This document shows, piece after piece, positions 1-8,302 of a stretch of 64,000 nt of DNA. Location of the stretch: assembly GCA_000474255.1 (NCBI GenBank), contig BATO01000015.1, forward strand, positions 42,720-106,719. Reading direction: 5' to 3'. The translations under genes and the position numbers were made by a program. The notes beneath the pieces are model-generated. The model did no database searches, was not told the origin of the DNA, and saw only the letters and a list, made by a program, of their open reading frames with translations. Source of the DNA: Aquipseudomonas alcaligenes MRY13-0052 (GTDB lineage Bacteria > Pseudomonadota > Gammaproteobacteria > Pseudomonadales > Pseudomonadaceae). Numbering within the stretch: the first letter of the stretch is position 1; each line of letters opens with the position of its first letter.

Positions 1-887
1 GAGGCGATATGCGCCGACTCGCTCGCTCCGTAGCCGCTGGAACGGAGGATGGTGGGCAGCCAGTTGGTCAGGAGGTAGAAGACGAAGAGCCCGCAGAAGA
101 AGGTCAGCCACAGCATCAGCGTGCGCAGCACCCGTTCCCGCTGGAACAGGACGGACACCGGCGAGCGCGGCTGCTCGGGCAGGTCGCCCACCAGGATCGC
201 GCCGCGCCAGCTGTCTCTGCCGCCGATGGCGGTGACCAGGCGCAACAGCGCCTTGCGGTGGCGCTTGCGGCCCACCAGGAAGTACAGCGATTCCGGCAGC
301 CAGCGCATCAGCACCGGCACCAGGACCAGCGGCGCCAGGCCACCGAGGGCGAGCATGCCCTGCCAGCCCAGTGCCGGCATCAGCCAGGCCGCCACGCTGC
401 CACCCATGGCGAGACCGAGGATGAACCCCGAATAGCTCAGGGTCGCCAGCAGCATCCGCCGGCGCCGTGGGGAATACTCCGATGACAGGGTGATGCAGTT
501 GGGCAGCACGCCGCCCAGGCCGATTCCAGTGACGAAGCGCAACACCACCAGTTGCCCCAGCCCGCTGGAGAACGCCGCCGCCAGCGTACCCAGGGCGAAC
601 ACCAGGATGCCGACCAGCAACACGCGCTTGCGCCCGAAGCGATCGGCCAACGGCCCGCAGCACATTGCCCCGAGCAACATGCCGAACAGCCCCGCTCCGA
701 AGGCCGGCGCCAGCTCGCTGCGCTGGAGCCCCCACTCGAGAATCAGCTCCGGCGCGACATAGCCGATCACGGCTGTATCGAAGCCATCCAGCAACACGAT
801 GAGAAAGCAGAGGAACAGCACCCGCACCTGTAACCAGGAAAGGGGGCTGTCGTCGATGATGTCGGCGATACGCACGGACCTAGGCAT
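1..887 (-). CDS. Aromatic-acid:H+ symporter-like MFS transporter (3' part beyond window)
   Basis: About 295 N-terminal residues are visible on the minus strand from an ATG at 887; the gene runs off the left edge. The first helix carries LDGFDTAVIGY, the DGFD(T) signature of the aromatic acid:H+ symporter branch of the major facilitator superfamily (PcaK/BenK-like). The loop after TM2 has GPLADRFGRKRVL, the MFS motif A. Several hydrophobic stretches follow. The family imports compounds such as benzoate or 4-hydroxybenzoate across the inner membrane by proton symport; the substrate here cannot be told. It is divergent from the next gene, with about 250 bp between them. Confidence 0.85.
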   Translation of the reverse strand, partial: MPRSVRIADIIDDSPLSWLQVRVLFLCFLIVLLDGFDTAVIGYVAPELILEWGLQRSELAPAFGAGLFGMLLGAMCCGPLADRFGRKRVLLVGILVFALGTLAAAFSSGLGQLVVLRFVTGIGLGGVLPNCITLSSEYSPRRRRMLLATLSYSGFILGLAMGGSVAAWLMPALGWQGMLALGGLAPLVLVPVLMRWLPESLYFLVGRKRHRKALLRLVTAIGGRDSWRGAILVGDLPEQPRSPVSVLFQRERVLRTLMLWLTFFCGLFVFYLLTNWLPTILRSSGYGASESAHIA

Positions 888-1138
888 AGAGGCTTCTCCC
901 CGAAGCGATGCCCGAAATGGGCAAGGCCACGCTAGCAACGGGAAGAAAAACGGCGCTATGGCGCGGGCGGTAGAGAGGGGCCGGCGCGGATATAGGCGTT
1001 GGCGCTGGCGGGCTCGCAAGCGGTCGGCGCACAGGTGGACAGCACTCTTCTCAGCGCCTCGCTTTCGCTTTATAAATCCCGGGCCGTCGAGCGGCACGCC
1101 AACCATCACGGATAGACACGCAAGCGGAGGAACCGACC

Positions 1139-1558
1139 TTGAGAGCCCCCATCGCCATTGCCGTATTGCTGGCCATCAGCGCATTCCAGGCAGCAGCTGA
1201 AGATGAATGGGTGACGATCGCCACTCCCGATGACCGAGCCTCCGACGACAAGACGTGGCAAGTGAAAAGAGGCTCGCTCGGATACAGGATGACCCGCAAC
1301 CTCGACGCGGTCGTATACGTCAAAGGCCGCCTGGTAGATCCTGCAAGCCAGAAGAAGGAGCAGCTCATCTGGTACGTGGCCAAGGAACACTGCGTGGCCG
1401 ACCGAGGCATCCTCGTCACCACCGACATGAAAGGCGAGTACCTGTACAGAGAGGACTACATCGACACCGGGCGCTCAGCCCCCTCAAGGATGGCGAACTA
1501 CATCTGCGTTGCTGCTCTGGATGATTACGACACGGGCGAAGGCAGGAGCCTGAAGTAG
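1139..1558 (+). CDS. Small secreted protein of unknown function
   Basis: 139 residues starting at a TTG codon with a good GCGGAGG ribosome site 8 nt upstream. Residues 1-20 form a signal peptide (MRAP, hydrophobic core, then AFQAAA before EDEW), so the mature protein is probably periplasmic. The mature part has two cysteines (EHCVADR, NYICVAAL) that could form a disulfide. I do not recognise the family. The protein resembles the small surface-entry-exclusion or lipoprotein-like periplasmic proteins common in Pseudomonas only in its size and layout. Its stop lies 15 nt before the end of the convergent luxR-type gene. Confidence 0.7.
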   Translation: MRAPIAIAVLLAISAFQAAAEDEWVTIATPDDRASDDKTWQVKRGSLGYRMTRNLDAVVYVKGRLVDPASQKKEQLIWYVAKEHCVADRGILVTTDMKGEYLYREDYIDTGRSAPSRMANYICVAALDDYDTGEGRSLK

Positions 1559-1573
1559 TCCGGCCCATCCGCC

Positions 1574-2407
1574 TCACAGGTTTGGCCGGGCCTTCATCCC
1601 CGAACGCTGCGGCCGGCTGAACATCCCCGCCCCCATCAGCTCACGCACGAACAGCCCGAAGAACTCCGCCTGGCTGCCGATCTCCAGCTTGTCGTACAGG
1701 TTGCGCCGGTGGACCTTCACCGTGCCGCGGGTGATGCGCAGTTGGTCGGCAATCTGCTGGCTGGAATAACCCTGCAGCAACAGCTGGGCGATCTTGTGCT
1801 CGCGCCGCGTCAGCAACTCCTCGCCGAAGCTGCTGAACACCGTGCGCACATGGGTGGTGGGCAGCACGGCATCCGCCGCCGGCTCGCCACGCGCCTCCCA
1901 GGCCAGGTGCACCACCTGCGCCACCACCGGTTGCGCAGTCCGCAGCAGGCACATCTCCTCCTCCGTGAACGCCGTCCCGCCCTCCCCGCGCATCAACGAC
2001 AGCACCGCCCGGCAATGCAAGGCCGGCGTGGTGAAGTAGCCCAGCTCCTCGCTCAGCCCCAGGCGGTGGTAATAGGCCTGGAAGTAGTGGTTGCAGCGGA
2101 AGCTGTCCGGCGACAGGGCGCGCATGCTGTAGAGCCCGTCCGGCTCACCGAACAGGCAACCGAGGAAGAACGGATCGAGTATGTGCACGCCGCTGCGGTA
2201 GTCATTGACGAAGGTGGTGCGCAGCTCGGCGGGAAAGGTGTGGAACAACGGCAAGGGCGCGTGGCTGCCTTCATAGAGGAACAGCGCGAAGTGATCGACC
2301 GGGGCGATGCGTTGCAGCCAGAGGGTCAGGGCCTGCAGTTGGGGTTGGCCTGGGGGTTGGGCCAGGACGGTGGTGATGTCCTGCGCCCATGTCGCGAGGT
2401 TGTGCAT
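1574..2407 (-). CDS. LuxR-type transcriptional regulator
   Basis: 277 residues. The C-terminal quarter is a LuxR/GerE helix-turn-helix: LTRREHKIAQLLLQG, SSQQIADQLRITRGTVKVHRRNLYDKL, starting near residue 205. The N-terminal 200 residues form a sensor domain I cannot assign. They lack the clear acyl-homoserine-lactone pocket signature, and the layout fits stand-alone regulators next to catabolic or transport genes. Start is the ATG at 2407. It is divergent from the repressor gene at 2537. Confidence 0.85.
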   Translation of the reverse strand: MHNLATWAQDITTVLAQPPGQPQLQALTLWLQRIAPVDHFALFLYEGSHAPLPLFHTFPAELRTTFVNDYRSGVHILDPFFLGCLFGEPDGLYSMRALSPDSFRCNHYFQAYYHRLGLSEELGYFTTPALHCRAVLSLMRGEGGTAFTEEEMCLLRTAQPVVAQVVHLAWEARGEPAADAVLPTTHVRTVFSSFGEELLTRREHKIAQLLLQGYSSQQIADQLRITRGTVKVHRRNLYDKLEIGSQAEFFGLFVRELMGAGMFSRPQRSGMKARPNL

Positions 2408-2472
2408 GCTTTCTAGTCCTCGGCATCAGCCTGAGCTGTTACAGAAGAGCTTTAGCTCCTGAAGCGTTCCGA

Positions 2473-2525
2473 GTTTAGGAAAATAAACCAACTATGACAA
2501 GGAAACTAAACCAGACGCTGTTTAG
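2473..2525. promoter_or_regulatory. Two GTTTA/TAAAC palindromes, probable operators of the adjacent repressor
   Basis: Two related inverted repeats lie in the 129-bp gap between the luxR-type gene and the S24-type repressor. The first is GTTTA-6 nt-TAAAC at 2473-2488. The second is CTAAAC-8 nt-GTTTAG at 2506-2525, and it ends 11 nt before the repressor start. Sharing the same half-site sequence and flanking the expected promoter is typical of CI/PrtR-like autoregulation. The site assignment is inference. Confidence 0.55.
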
Positions 2526-2536
2526 CATCCTCAACC

Positions 2537-3388
2537 ATGGATTTCTCGGATCGCGTCAGAGCACGCATGAGCGCCGTAGGGTTGAGTGCATTCGATCTCT
2601 CTCAACTCGTCGGCGTCTCCAAAAGCGCAGTCAGCCACTGGACCTCTGGTGCCAACCAGACCAGTGGGAAGCGTCTGATCGCCCTTGCAAAAGCCCTGGA
2701 ATGTGATGTTGCATGGCTCGCCATGGGAGAAGGTCATCCAACTGGCTTAACCAGCAAAAGCACTTACGCGCCCGTCTCGTTCGCCGCCGAAGCGAAAGAG
2801 CGCACAGCCGCCCTCGTGCTGGAAATGCTCAAGACCCACGCCGGCAAAAGCCTCAACAGCGCCGCCAAGCAGCGCATCGCCAAGGCCGTAGCCGAGAGCC
2901 TGGAAACCCGCTTCGACCAGGTCGCCGAAAAATCCGTGGGCTCCCCTTCCCTGCGCAAGGCAGGCGAAGGCGAACTCTGCATCCCCCACTTCGACTTCCA
3001 CTCGATCGAGGGCGCGCAGCTACCCGCTGACTACAGCGAAGCCGTGCGCAGCATCACCGTCAGCGAGGCCTACCTGCAGGCACAAGGCGTGCGCTACAGC
3101 AGCGCCGAACAACTGGCCGTGGTGACCTGCTGGGACAAGGGGATGGAAGGAACGCTACGCGAGGGCGATGCGGTAATAGTCGACTGCGGCGTAGAGGCCT
3201 TCACTGATGACGGCGTCTATCTCGTCAGCTGGGCCGAGCACACCTTCATCCGCCGCCTGCAACTGGCGGGCAAGGGCAAGGTCGAGCTGATTGCGGATAA
3301 CAGCAAGCACAAGGCGCGGGTTGTGGGGGCTGGGGATGTGGTGGTGCATGGAAGGGTGTTGATTGGTTTGGGGATGCAGAAGCTCTGA
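2537..3388 (+). CDS. XRE/S24-type repressor lacking the catalytic serine
   Basis: 283 residues. The N-terminal helix-turn-helix (residues 5-60, with DLSQLVGVSKSAVSHWTSG) is of the lambda CI/XRE type. The C-terminal half (about 165-283) matches the LexA/CI S24 fold: EGDAVIVDCG, then DDGVYLVSW, then a VELIADN-like strand. In self-cleaving members the loop before this reads GDSM with a nucleophilic Ser, and a Lys follows in the next strand. Here the loop is CWDKGMEGTL and the second position is HTFIRRLQ, so Ser is Gly and Lys appears to be Arg. The protein should bind DNA and dimerise but not self-cleave, so induction must come another way. It may control the downstream defence genes or be left from a prophage. 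Confidence 0.82.
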   Translation: MDFSDRVRARMSAVGLSAFDLSQLVGVSKSAVSHWTSGANQTSGKRLIALAKALECDVAWLAMGEGHPTGLTSKSTYAPVSFAAEAKERTAALVLEMLKTHAGKSLNSAAKQRIAKAVAESLETRFDQVAEKSVGSPSLRKAGEGELCIPHFDFHSIEGAQLPADYSEAVRSITVSEAYLQAQGVRYSSAEQLAVVTCWDKGMEGTLREGDAVIVDCGVEAFTDDGVYLVSWAEHTFIRRLQLAGKGKVELIADNSKHKARVVGAGDVVVHGRVLIGLGMQKL

Positions 3389-3550
3389 TGCTCTCTCAAA
3401 CCTCAACAGATCGTTGAGTACGGCGCCTGACACGCTCGGCATCCTAACCCCTGCGCAAGCTACCTGCTCTATAACTTCTCATTTCTCTAAAGCTGGCCCT
3501 GAAGTCCATCGGTTTCAGATAGAGCTGCTCTGACAAATCCCCCTTTCAGA

Positions 3551-4723
3551 ATGGCCGAGATCAATAGCACAACACACCGTCTGGCGTATAACAAAAGCAA
3601 AATCATCTCGGATAGCCCCTGCCTGACTTTTAGGCACGAATGCTCAGGCCGCCTCATGATCCATTATCACTTGGACACCAAGCATCTTGAGGGCATCATA
3701 TGGCACAAGGCCTCTATGGCGGCCCAAGGTATGGAGCTGAGCAGCACGGATCAAGCGATGGAAGAAATCATTCGAGTAATATCCGACGGTCGAGAAATTG
3801 ATCGGATCGTGTGCTCAACCCAGCTCAACGAAGGCATGCCTACGGTCAGATATCGCGATCAATATTGGCCTGTTGTCGATGGTTGCATCCAGCTAGATAG
3901 GCCTGCCAACCAAGAAAGTAGTTCCGCGGATTGGGCCGTTCTGATCCAGAGCCTGCTACCACCAATACTTCCCGACAAAACAGACTCTTGCGAGAAATTG
4001 CTGCAGGAGTGCTTCAGGGGAAGCCTACCGTACGGTGTGATTAAGGCCGTGACATCACTGGTGGCACTGCGGTTTGAACAACAAGCTCGCGTGCTAATCG
4101 TGGACTTTCTCAGAGAGCATCGTAACGCTCGCCGGCTATTTCGGCTTTTGCAGATGCAGCTGCTGTTTCGGGAGCGAACGGGAAGGATTCAGGACAGCAG
4201 TGGCATAGCGCTTTCTTCCGAGACCGAGCAGCCACAGAAATCCATTCTCCTATCCGAAGTAGGCTTGGATTGGGAGTGGTCTGCTTCTCCAGATGAGTCT
4301 GAAAAGCCTGATGTGGACGACAGTTCACTCAGGGCAACAGCTAGCAACCTGCAGGAAAGCATCGGTTCGTACCGCGCAAGAGAGTCAGGCACGCCCATCC
4401 CAGGGTTTGAGGATCTGACCAGTGAACAAGAGACCTTCATAAGTCCGATAGACGTCCCGCTCCAGAACGAGAGAGCGCTGATCGAGCGAACCTCGCAGCT
4501 GGGCATGATCGCCCTCGATCTTCTGAGATACTTTTCTAACAATCCGGGTGACAGAGCCGTACATGCGGAGGCAGTGCTTGGATACCCCATGACGGAAATT
4601 CGTCGCCTTTTGCTGGGTTCTCTCGGGCACTACCTTAAGAAAACGGACTCTGGTGGATGGGAATGCCACCCATGGGTCGAGCAATTACTATCTGCTCTCA
4701 ACGAGAATCATAAGATGGGGTGA
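3551..4723 (+). CDS. Unrecognised 390-residue protein beside the vsr/Mza cluster
   Basis: 390 residues from an ATG at 3551 with only a weak upstream ribosome site (CCTTTCAGA). I do not recognise the family. The N-terminal 110 residues look like a mixed alpha/beta domain. A long acidic, Ser/Glu-rich linker occupies about residues 230-300. The C-terminal 80 residues (RTSQLGMIALDLLRYFSNNPGDRA, then a helical region) read like a small winged-helix domain ending in YLKKTDSGGWECHPWV. Its stop is 1 nt from the end of the convergent vsr gene, so it sits tightly against the defence operon and may be an accessory part of it. Confidence 0.6.
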   Translation: MAEINSTTHRLAYNKSKIISDSPCLTFRHECSGRLMIHYHLDTKHLEGIIWHKASMAAQGMELSSTDQAMEEIIRVISDGREIDRIVCSTQLNEGMPTVRYRDQYWPVVDGCIQLDRPANQESSSADWAVLIQSLLPPILPDKTDSCEKLLQECFRGSLPYGVIKAVTSLVALRFEQQARVLIVDFLREHRNARRLFRLLQMQLLFRERTGRIQDSSGIALSSETEQPQKSILLSEVGLDWEWSASPDESEKPDVDDSSLRATASNLQESIGSYRARESGTPIPGFEDLTSEQETFISPIDVPLQNERALIERTSQLGMIALDLLRYFSNNPGDRAVHAEAVLGYPMTEIRRLLLGSLGHYLKKTDSGGWECHPWVEQLLSALNENHKMG

Positions 4724-4724
4724 T

Positions 4725-5141
4725 CTACGAGGCAGGCTTTTGCAGCTCTCCAAGCAGCTCATACAGAACAGTCGATGACCGGCGAAGCTGGCATTCCCAT
4801 ACGACAAACGTCCGCCAACCAGATTCATTCAGAGACTTAATCGCTTGCAGGTCCCTCACCACATTACCCGAGAGTTTGGCTTCCCAGAACTCTGAGCGAG
4901 TTTTGGGAAGCACAGCAAATCGGCACCCAGGATGGCGATGCCAGAAGCATCCATGTACGAAGATACAGACCCTCAACCGAGACAGTACAATGTCTGGTTT
5001 TCCCGGCAGATCCTTGCGATGCAGCCGATAACGATAGCCGTGGGCATGCAAAAACCTGCGCACCAGCATTTCAGGTTTCGTGTCCTTCCCCCTGATGCCC
5101 GACATCATTCGGGATCTCCGGGCAGGCTCAACGATGTCCAT
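4725..5141 (-). CDS. vsr: Very short patch repair (Vsr) endonuclease
   Basis: 138 residues, the usual length. Vsr nicks next to T:G mismatches made when 5-methylcytosine deaminates. The start MMSGIRGKDTKPEMLVRR is the family signature. The catalytic Asp is in PGKPDIVL (residue 50), followed by FVHGCFWHRH with His63 and His68, which line up with D51, H64 and H69 of the E. coli enzyme as I remember it. The C-terminal FVVWECQLRR is also typical. It is divergent from the cytosine methyltransferase, with starts 29 nt apart, which fits repair of that enzyme's own mutagenic product. Confidence 0.95.
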   Translation of the reverse strand: MDIVEPARRSRMMSGIRGKDTKPEMLVRRFLHAHGYRYRLHRKDLPGKPDIVLSRLRVCIFVHGCFWHRHPGCRFAVLPKTRSEFWEAKLSGNVVRDLQAIKSLNESGWRTFVVWECQLRRSSTVLYELLGELQKPAS

Positions 5142-5170
5142 TTTGAACCGTTTCGATACAGCGTGGATTC

Positions 5171-6769
5171 ATGAGTCGTACTCACCCCATTCAGGTAGTA
5201 GATCTCTTTGCAGGCCCTGGTGGCCTTGGAGAAGGCTTTTCATCCTACAGGGACAGCCAAGGCGAGGCCTTTGAAATCAAAGTCTCAGCCGAAATGGAAA
5301 AATCTGCGCATTCCACTCTTCGACTCAGGGCCTTTTACAGGCTTCTCAAGCGCAACCAGCCTGATGATCTAGAGGAATACTACAGCTTCTGCGAAACCGC
5401 TGATGCCGTCCCCCCGTACACCAGCAGAACTAGAGATGCTTGGAGGCACGCCGAACTAGAGGCGCAACAGCTCGAACTGGGTACCGCAGAGGGCAACGAA
5501 CGCCTCGACCGCATTCTCAAATCCCGCCTAGACGAGACCAAACCATGGGTTCTGATCGGCGGGCCGCCCTGCCAGGCATATTCAATCGTTGGCCGGGCCA
5601 GAAATCGCGGCAAGCAAAACTACAGGGCAGAGGACGACCATCGTCACTTCCTGTACCGAGAGTACCTGCGCATCATCCAGAAGAAACGCCCCGCCGTCTT
5701 CGTCATGGAAAACGTCAAAGGCATCCTCTCCTCACGTGTCGCTGGCGAACAGATGTTCCCGAAAATCCTTCAGGATCTTTCAGATCCGGATGCGGCATTC
5801 GGAGAGAACGGCAACGGCCCCAAGTACAGAATCTGCTCACTCGTGGCAGACGACATTTTCGAGGATGGCGCATCTCCGGATAGCATCGACCCAGCAAACT
5901 ACATCATCCGGGCAGAGAACTACGGGATCCCGCAGGCAAGACACCGTGTCATTCTCCTAGGGGTTTCGGAGGAATATTTCGGCGCCTTGGGCGACCACCA
6001 ACTTGCCCCCTCGACAGGGCCCTCAATCGACCAAGTAATTGGCCGCCTCCCACCTCTGCGAAGCACGCTCACCCGAATGAAGGACTCTCCAGAAGTGTGG
6101 GCAGAGGTAATTCGCCAGAACTTGGAAATGTTGAGCCACGAGTGCAGCAAGCTGACAGATGTTCCCCGCAGACTCACACTCGCAAAGCGCCTGGAAATAC
6201 TTGCAAGCACATTCTCGGGCGAGGGGATGAGCAATGGCGCACTCCGCGTTCACCGCAAGAGCGAATGGGATGGACTGACAGGCACACATCTGGATGGCTG
6301 GCTCCTTGATGATCGTCTCAGATACTGGCTAAACCACGAGGCTCGAGGACATATGGAGTCCGACCTACGCAGATACGTCTACGCAGCAGAGTATGCCGAC
6401 CTTTATAAAGACTCTCCCAAAGGCCACCACGACTTCAATCTCCCGGGGCTGGAGCCGGACCACAAGAACTGGAAAACCGGCAAGTTCAGCGATCGCTTCC
6501 GTGTTCAGCGGAGGGGGATTCCGTCCACAACGATCACCAGCCACATTGCAAAGGATGGTCACTACTTCATTCACTACGACCCAAAGCAGTGTCGCAGCCT
6601 GACCGTTCGCGAAGCAGCCCGGCTACAAACCTTCCCGGACAACTACTTCTTTCTCGGAAACCGAACCCAGCAGTTCCATCAGGTTGGCAACGCGGTTCCC
6701 CCGCTGCTGGCAAATCAAATCGCCAATGTGGTCGCCCGTATCATCAACATTGGAAAGGCAGCTCGATAG
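5171..6769 (+). CDS. C5-cytosine DNA methyltransferase (MzaA-type position)
   Basis: 532 residues. It transfers a methyl group from AdoMet to C5 of cytosine. Motif I is VVDLFAGPGGLGEGF (residues 9-23), and motif IV is GGPPCQAYSIVGRARNRG with catalytic Cys134. FVMENVKGIL is motif VI, QARHRVILLGV is motif VIII, and QVGNAVPPLLA near the C-terminus is motif X. Between VIII and IX lies a long target-recognition region. The protein is larger than simple Dcm enzymes because of inserts after motif I and in the recognition region. First gene of a five-gene plus-strand operon, with 29 nt to the next gene. The target site cannot be read from sequence. Confidence 0.93.
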   Translation: MSRTHPIQVVDLFAGPGGLGEGFSSYRDSQGEAFEIKVSAEMEKSAHSTLRLRAFYRLLKRNQPDDLEEYYSFCETADAVPPYTSRTRDAWRHAELEAQQLELGTAEGNERLDRILKSRLDETKPWVLIGGPPCQAYSIVGRARNRGKQNYRAEDDHRHFLYREYLRIIQKKRPAVFVMENVKGILSSRVAGEQMFPKILQDLSDPDAAFGENGNGPKYRICSLVADDIFEDGASPDSIDPANYIIRAENYGIPQARHRVILLGVSEEYFGALGDHQLAPSTGPSIDQVIGRLPPLRSTLTRMKDSPEVWAEVIRQNLEMLSHECSKLTDVPRRLTLAKRLEILASTFSGEGMSNGALRVHRKSEWDGLTGTHLDGWLLDDRLRYWLNHEARGHMESDLRRYVYAAEYADLYKDSPKGHHDFNLPGLEPDHKNWKTGKFSDRFRVQRRGIPSTTITSHIAKDGHYFIHYDPKQCRSLTVREAARLQTFPDNYFFLGNRTQQFHQVGNAVPPLLANQIANVVARIINIGKAAR

Positions 6770-6798
6770 AAAGAGTTGTGCAGACAGGAAGTCCAGCC

Positions 6799-8289
6799 AT
6801 GCAATCCTCCTTCAAAAGCCGCAGTGCTCCTCCTAAGGCCAGCGCCATGGTCGAAGCACTGCGTGGACTGGGATACAACACCCAGACAGCTCTGGCAGAC
6901 ATCGTCGACAACAGCATTGCTGCCGGCGCGAACGAAGTACGCATCGAATTCATCTGGGCGGAGCAGGAAAGCCGTGTGCTTTGCCTGGACAACGGCTCAG
7001 GGATGACTGCAGACGGACTCGATCGGGCCATGCGCCTGGGCGATCGGAATCCTCTTGAGGAGAGGACGGCAGGCGATCTGGGCCGTTTCGGTCTCGGCCT
7101 AAAGACTGCGTCCTTTTCCCAGTGTCGAAGGATGACCGTTTCCACGCGCGGCCCCGATGGCCTACAGACTCTCCGCTGGGACCTCGACTTCCTGGCAAGC
7201 AGCGCCGACGACGGCTGGCATTTGCTGGAGGGCCCCCATCCTGGTTCCGAAAGGTTTTTGGAGCGCATCACCAGCACAACGGGCACATTGGTCCTCTGGG
7301 AAGAGTTGGATCGAATAGTCACGCCAGGGACAACCGTGCAGGACTTTCTCAATCTGGTCGACAAAGTCGAACAGCACTTGGGAATGGTGTTTCACAGATA
7401 CTTGGAAGGCACTAAGCCTCGACTGCGAATTCTGTTGAATGGCCAGCCGATCAAACCTTGGGACCCCTTCATGACGGATCATCCCGGAAAGCCGTATAAC
7501 CCTCCGGTATTCAAACATCCCAGCCGCAAGGATATCGAGGCCGAGTGCCACGTTCTGCCGCACAAGGACATGCTCTCCCCCGGAGACTTCGAGCGCCTGG
7601 CCGGACCGGAAGGCTGGACTGCACAGCAGGGTTTCTACATCTATCGAAACGAAAGACTGCTGGTGGCAGGCAGCTGGCTAGGACTTGGCACAGGACGTTC
7701 ATGGACTAAGGATGAAGCTCATCGCCTTGCCCGAATTCGCCTCGACATACCCAACTCCGCCGATGCGGACTGGAAGATCGACATAAGGAAATCAACTGCA
7801 CGGCCGCCAGTGTATCTGCGGGACTGGCTGACAAGACTTGCCGAGGTTACGCGCGGCCGCGCAAGAAGAGCCTTTGCCCACCGCGGCAAGCCGACCATGC
7901 TGGGCAACAGACAGATTATAGAGGCCTGGAAGGTCGAAAGACTTTCGGACGGTATGCGATATCGGATAGACACGGAACATCCGGCAATAAGAGCGGTTCT
8001 GGATGATGCCGGCAGCCTCCTACCCCAGTTCAAGGCAATGCTCCGCGTAATCGAAGAGACTGTTCCGGTTCAGCGAATCTGGATAGATACCGCCGAAAAC
8101 AAGGACACCCCCAGCACGGGATTCGACAGGACGCCGCCGCAAGAAGTCAGCGACATCATGATGGTGATGTATCGCAGCATGATCGAAAGAAAGGGCTATT
8201 CCCCCAGCGCAGCAAAGGAGCAGCTGAAGCAAATGGAGCCGTTCCACGCATACCCTGCCCTAATCAGCGCGTTGCCAGATAGTCTTTAA
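6799..8289 (+). CDS. MutL/MORC-like GHKL ATPase of the Mza system
   Basis: 496 residues from the ATG at 6799, which has ACAGGAAG upstream; the reading frame is open further 5' but overlaps the methylase. The Bergerat ATP-binding fold is clear: N box ADIVDNSIAAGA (33-44), G1 LDNGSGM (63-69), and G2 GRFGLGLKTAS (95-105). This matches the MutL/MORC-type GHKL ATPases found in prokaryotic restriction-like operons. No MutL endonuclease motif is visible at the C-terminus. It sits between the methylase and the Z1 ATPase, 13 nt before the latter, and corresponds to the MutL component of the published Mza system. Confidence 0.9.
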   Translation: MQSSFKSRSAPPKASAMVEALRGLGYNTQTALADIVDNSIAAGANEVRIEFIWAEQESRVLCLDNGSGMTADGLDRAMRLGDRNPLEERTAGDLGRFGLGLKTASFSQCRRMTVSTRGPDGLQTLRWDLDFLASSADDGWHLLEGPHPGSERFLERITSTTGTLVLWEELDRIVTPGTTVQDFLNLVDKVEQHLGMVFHRYLEGTKPRLRILLNGQPIKPWDPFMTDHPGKPYNPPVFKHPSRKDIEAECHVLPHKDMLSPGDFERLAGPEGWTAQQGFYIYRNERLLVAGSWLGLGTGRSWTKDEAHRLARIRLDIPNSADADWKIDIRKSTARPPVYLRDWLTRLAEVTRGRARRAFAHRGKPTMLGNRQIIEAWKVERLSDGMRYRIDTEHPAIRAVLDDAGSLLPQFKAMLRVIEETVPVQRIWIDTAENKDTPSTGFDRTPPQEVSDIMMVMYRSMIERKGYSPSAAKEQLKQMEPFHAYPALISALPDSL

Positions 8290-8302
8290 GGAGGGACGCC
8301 TC

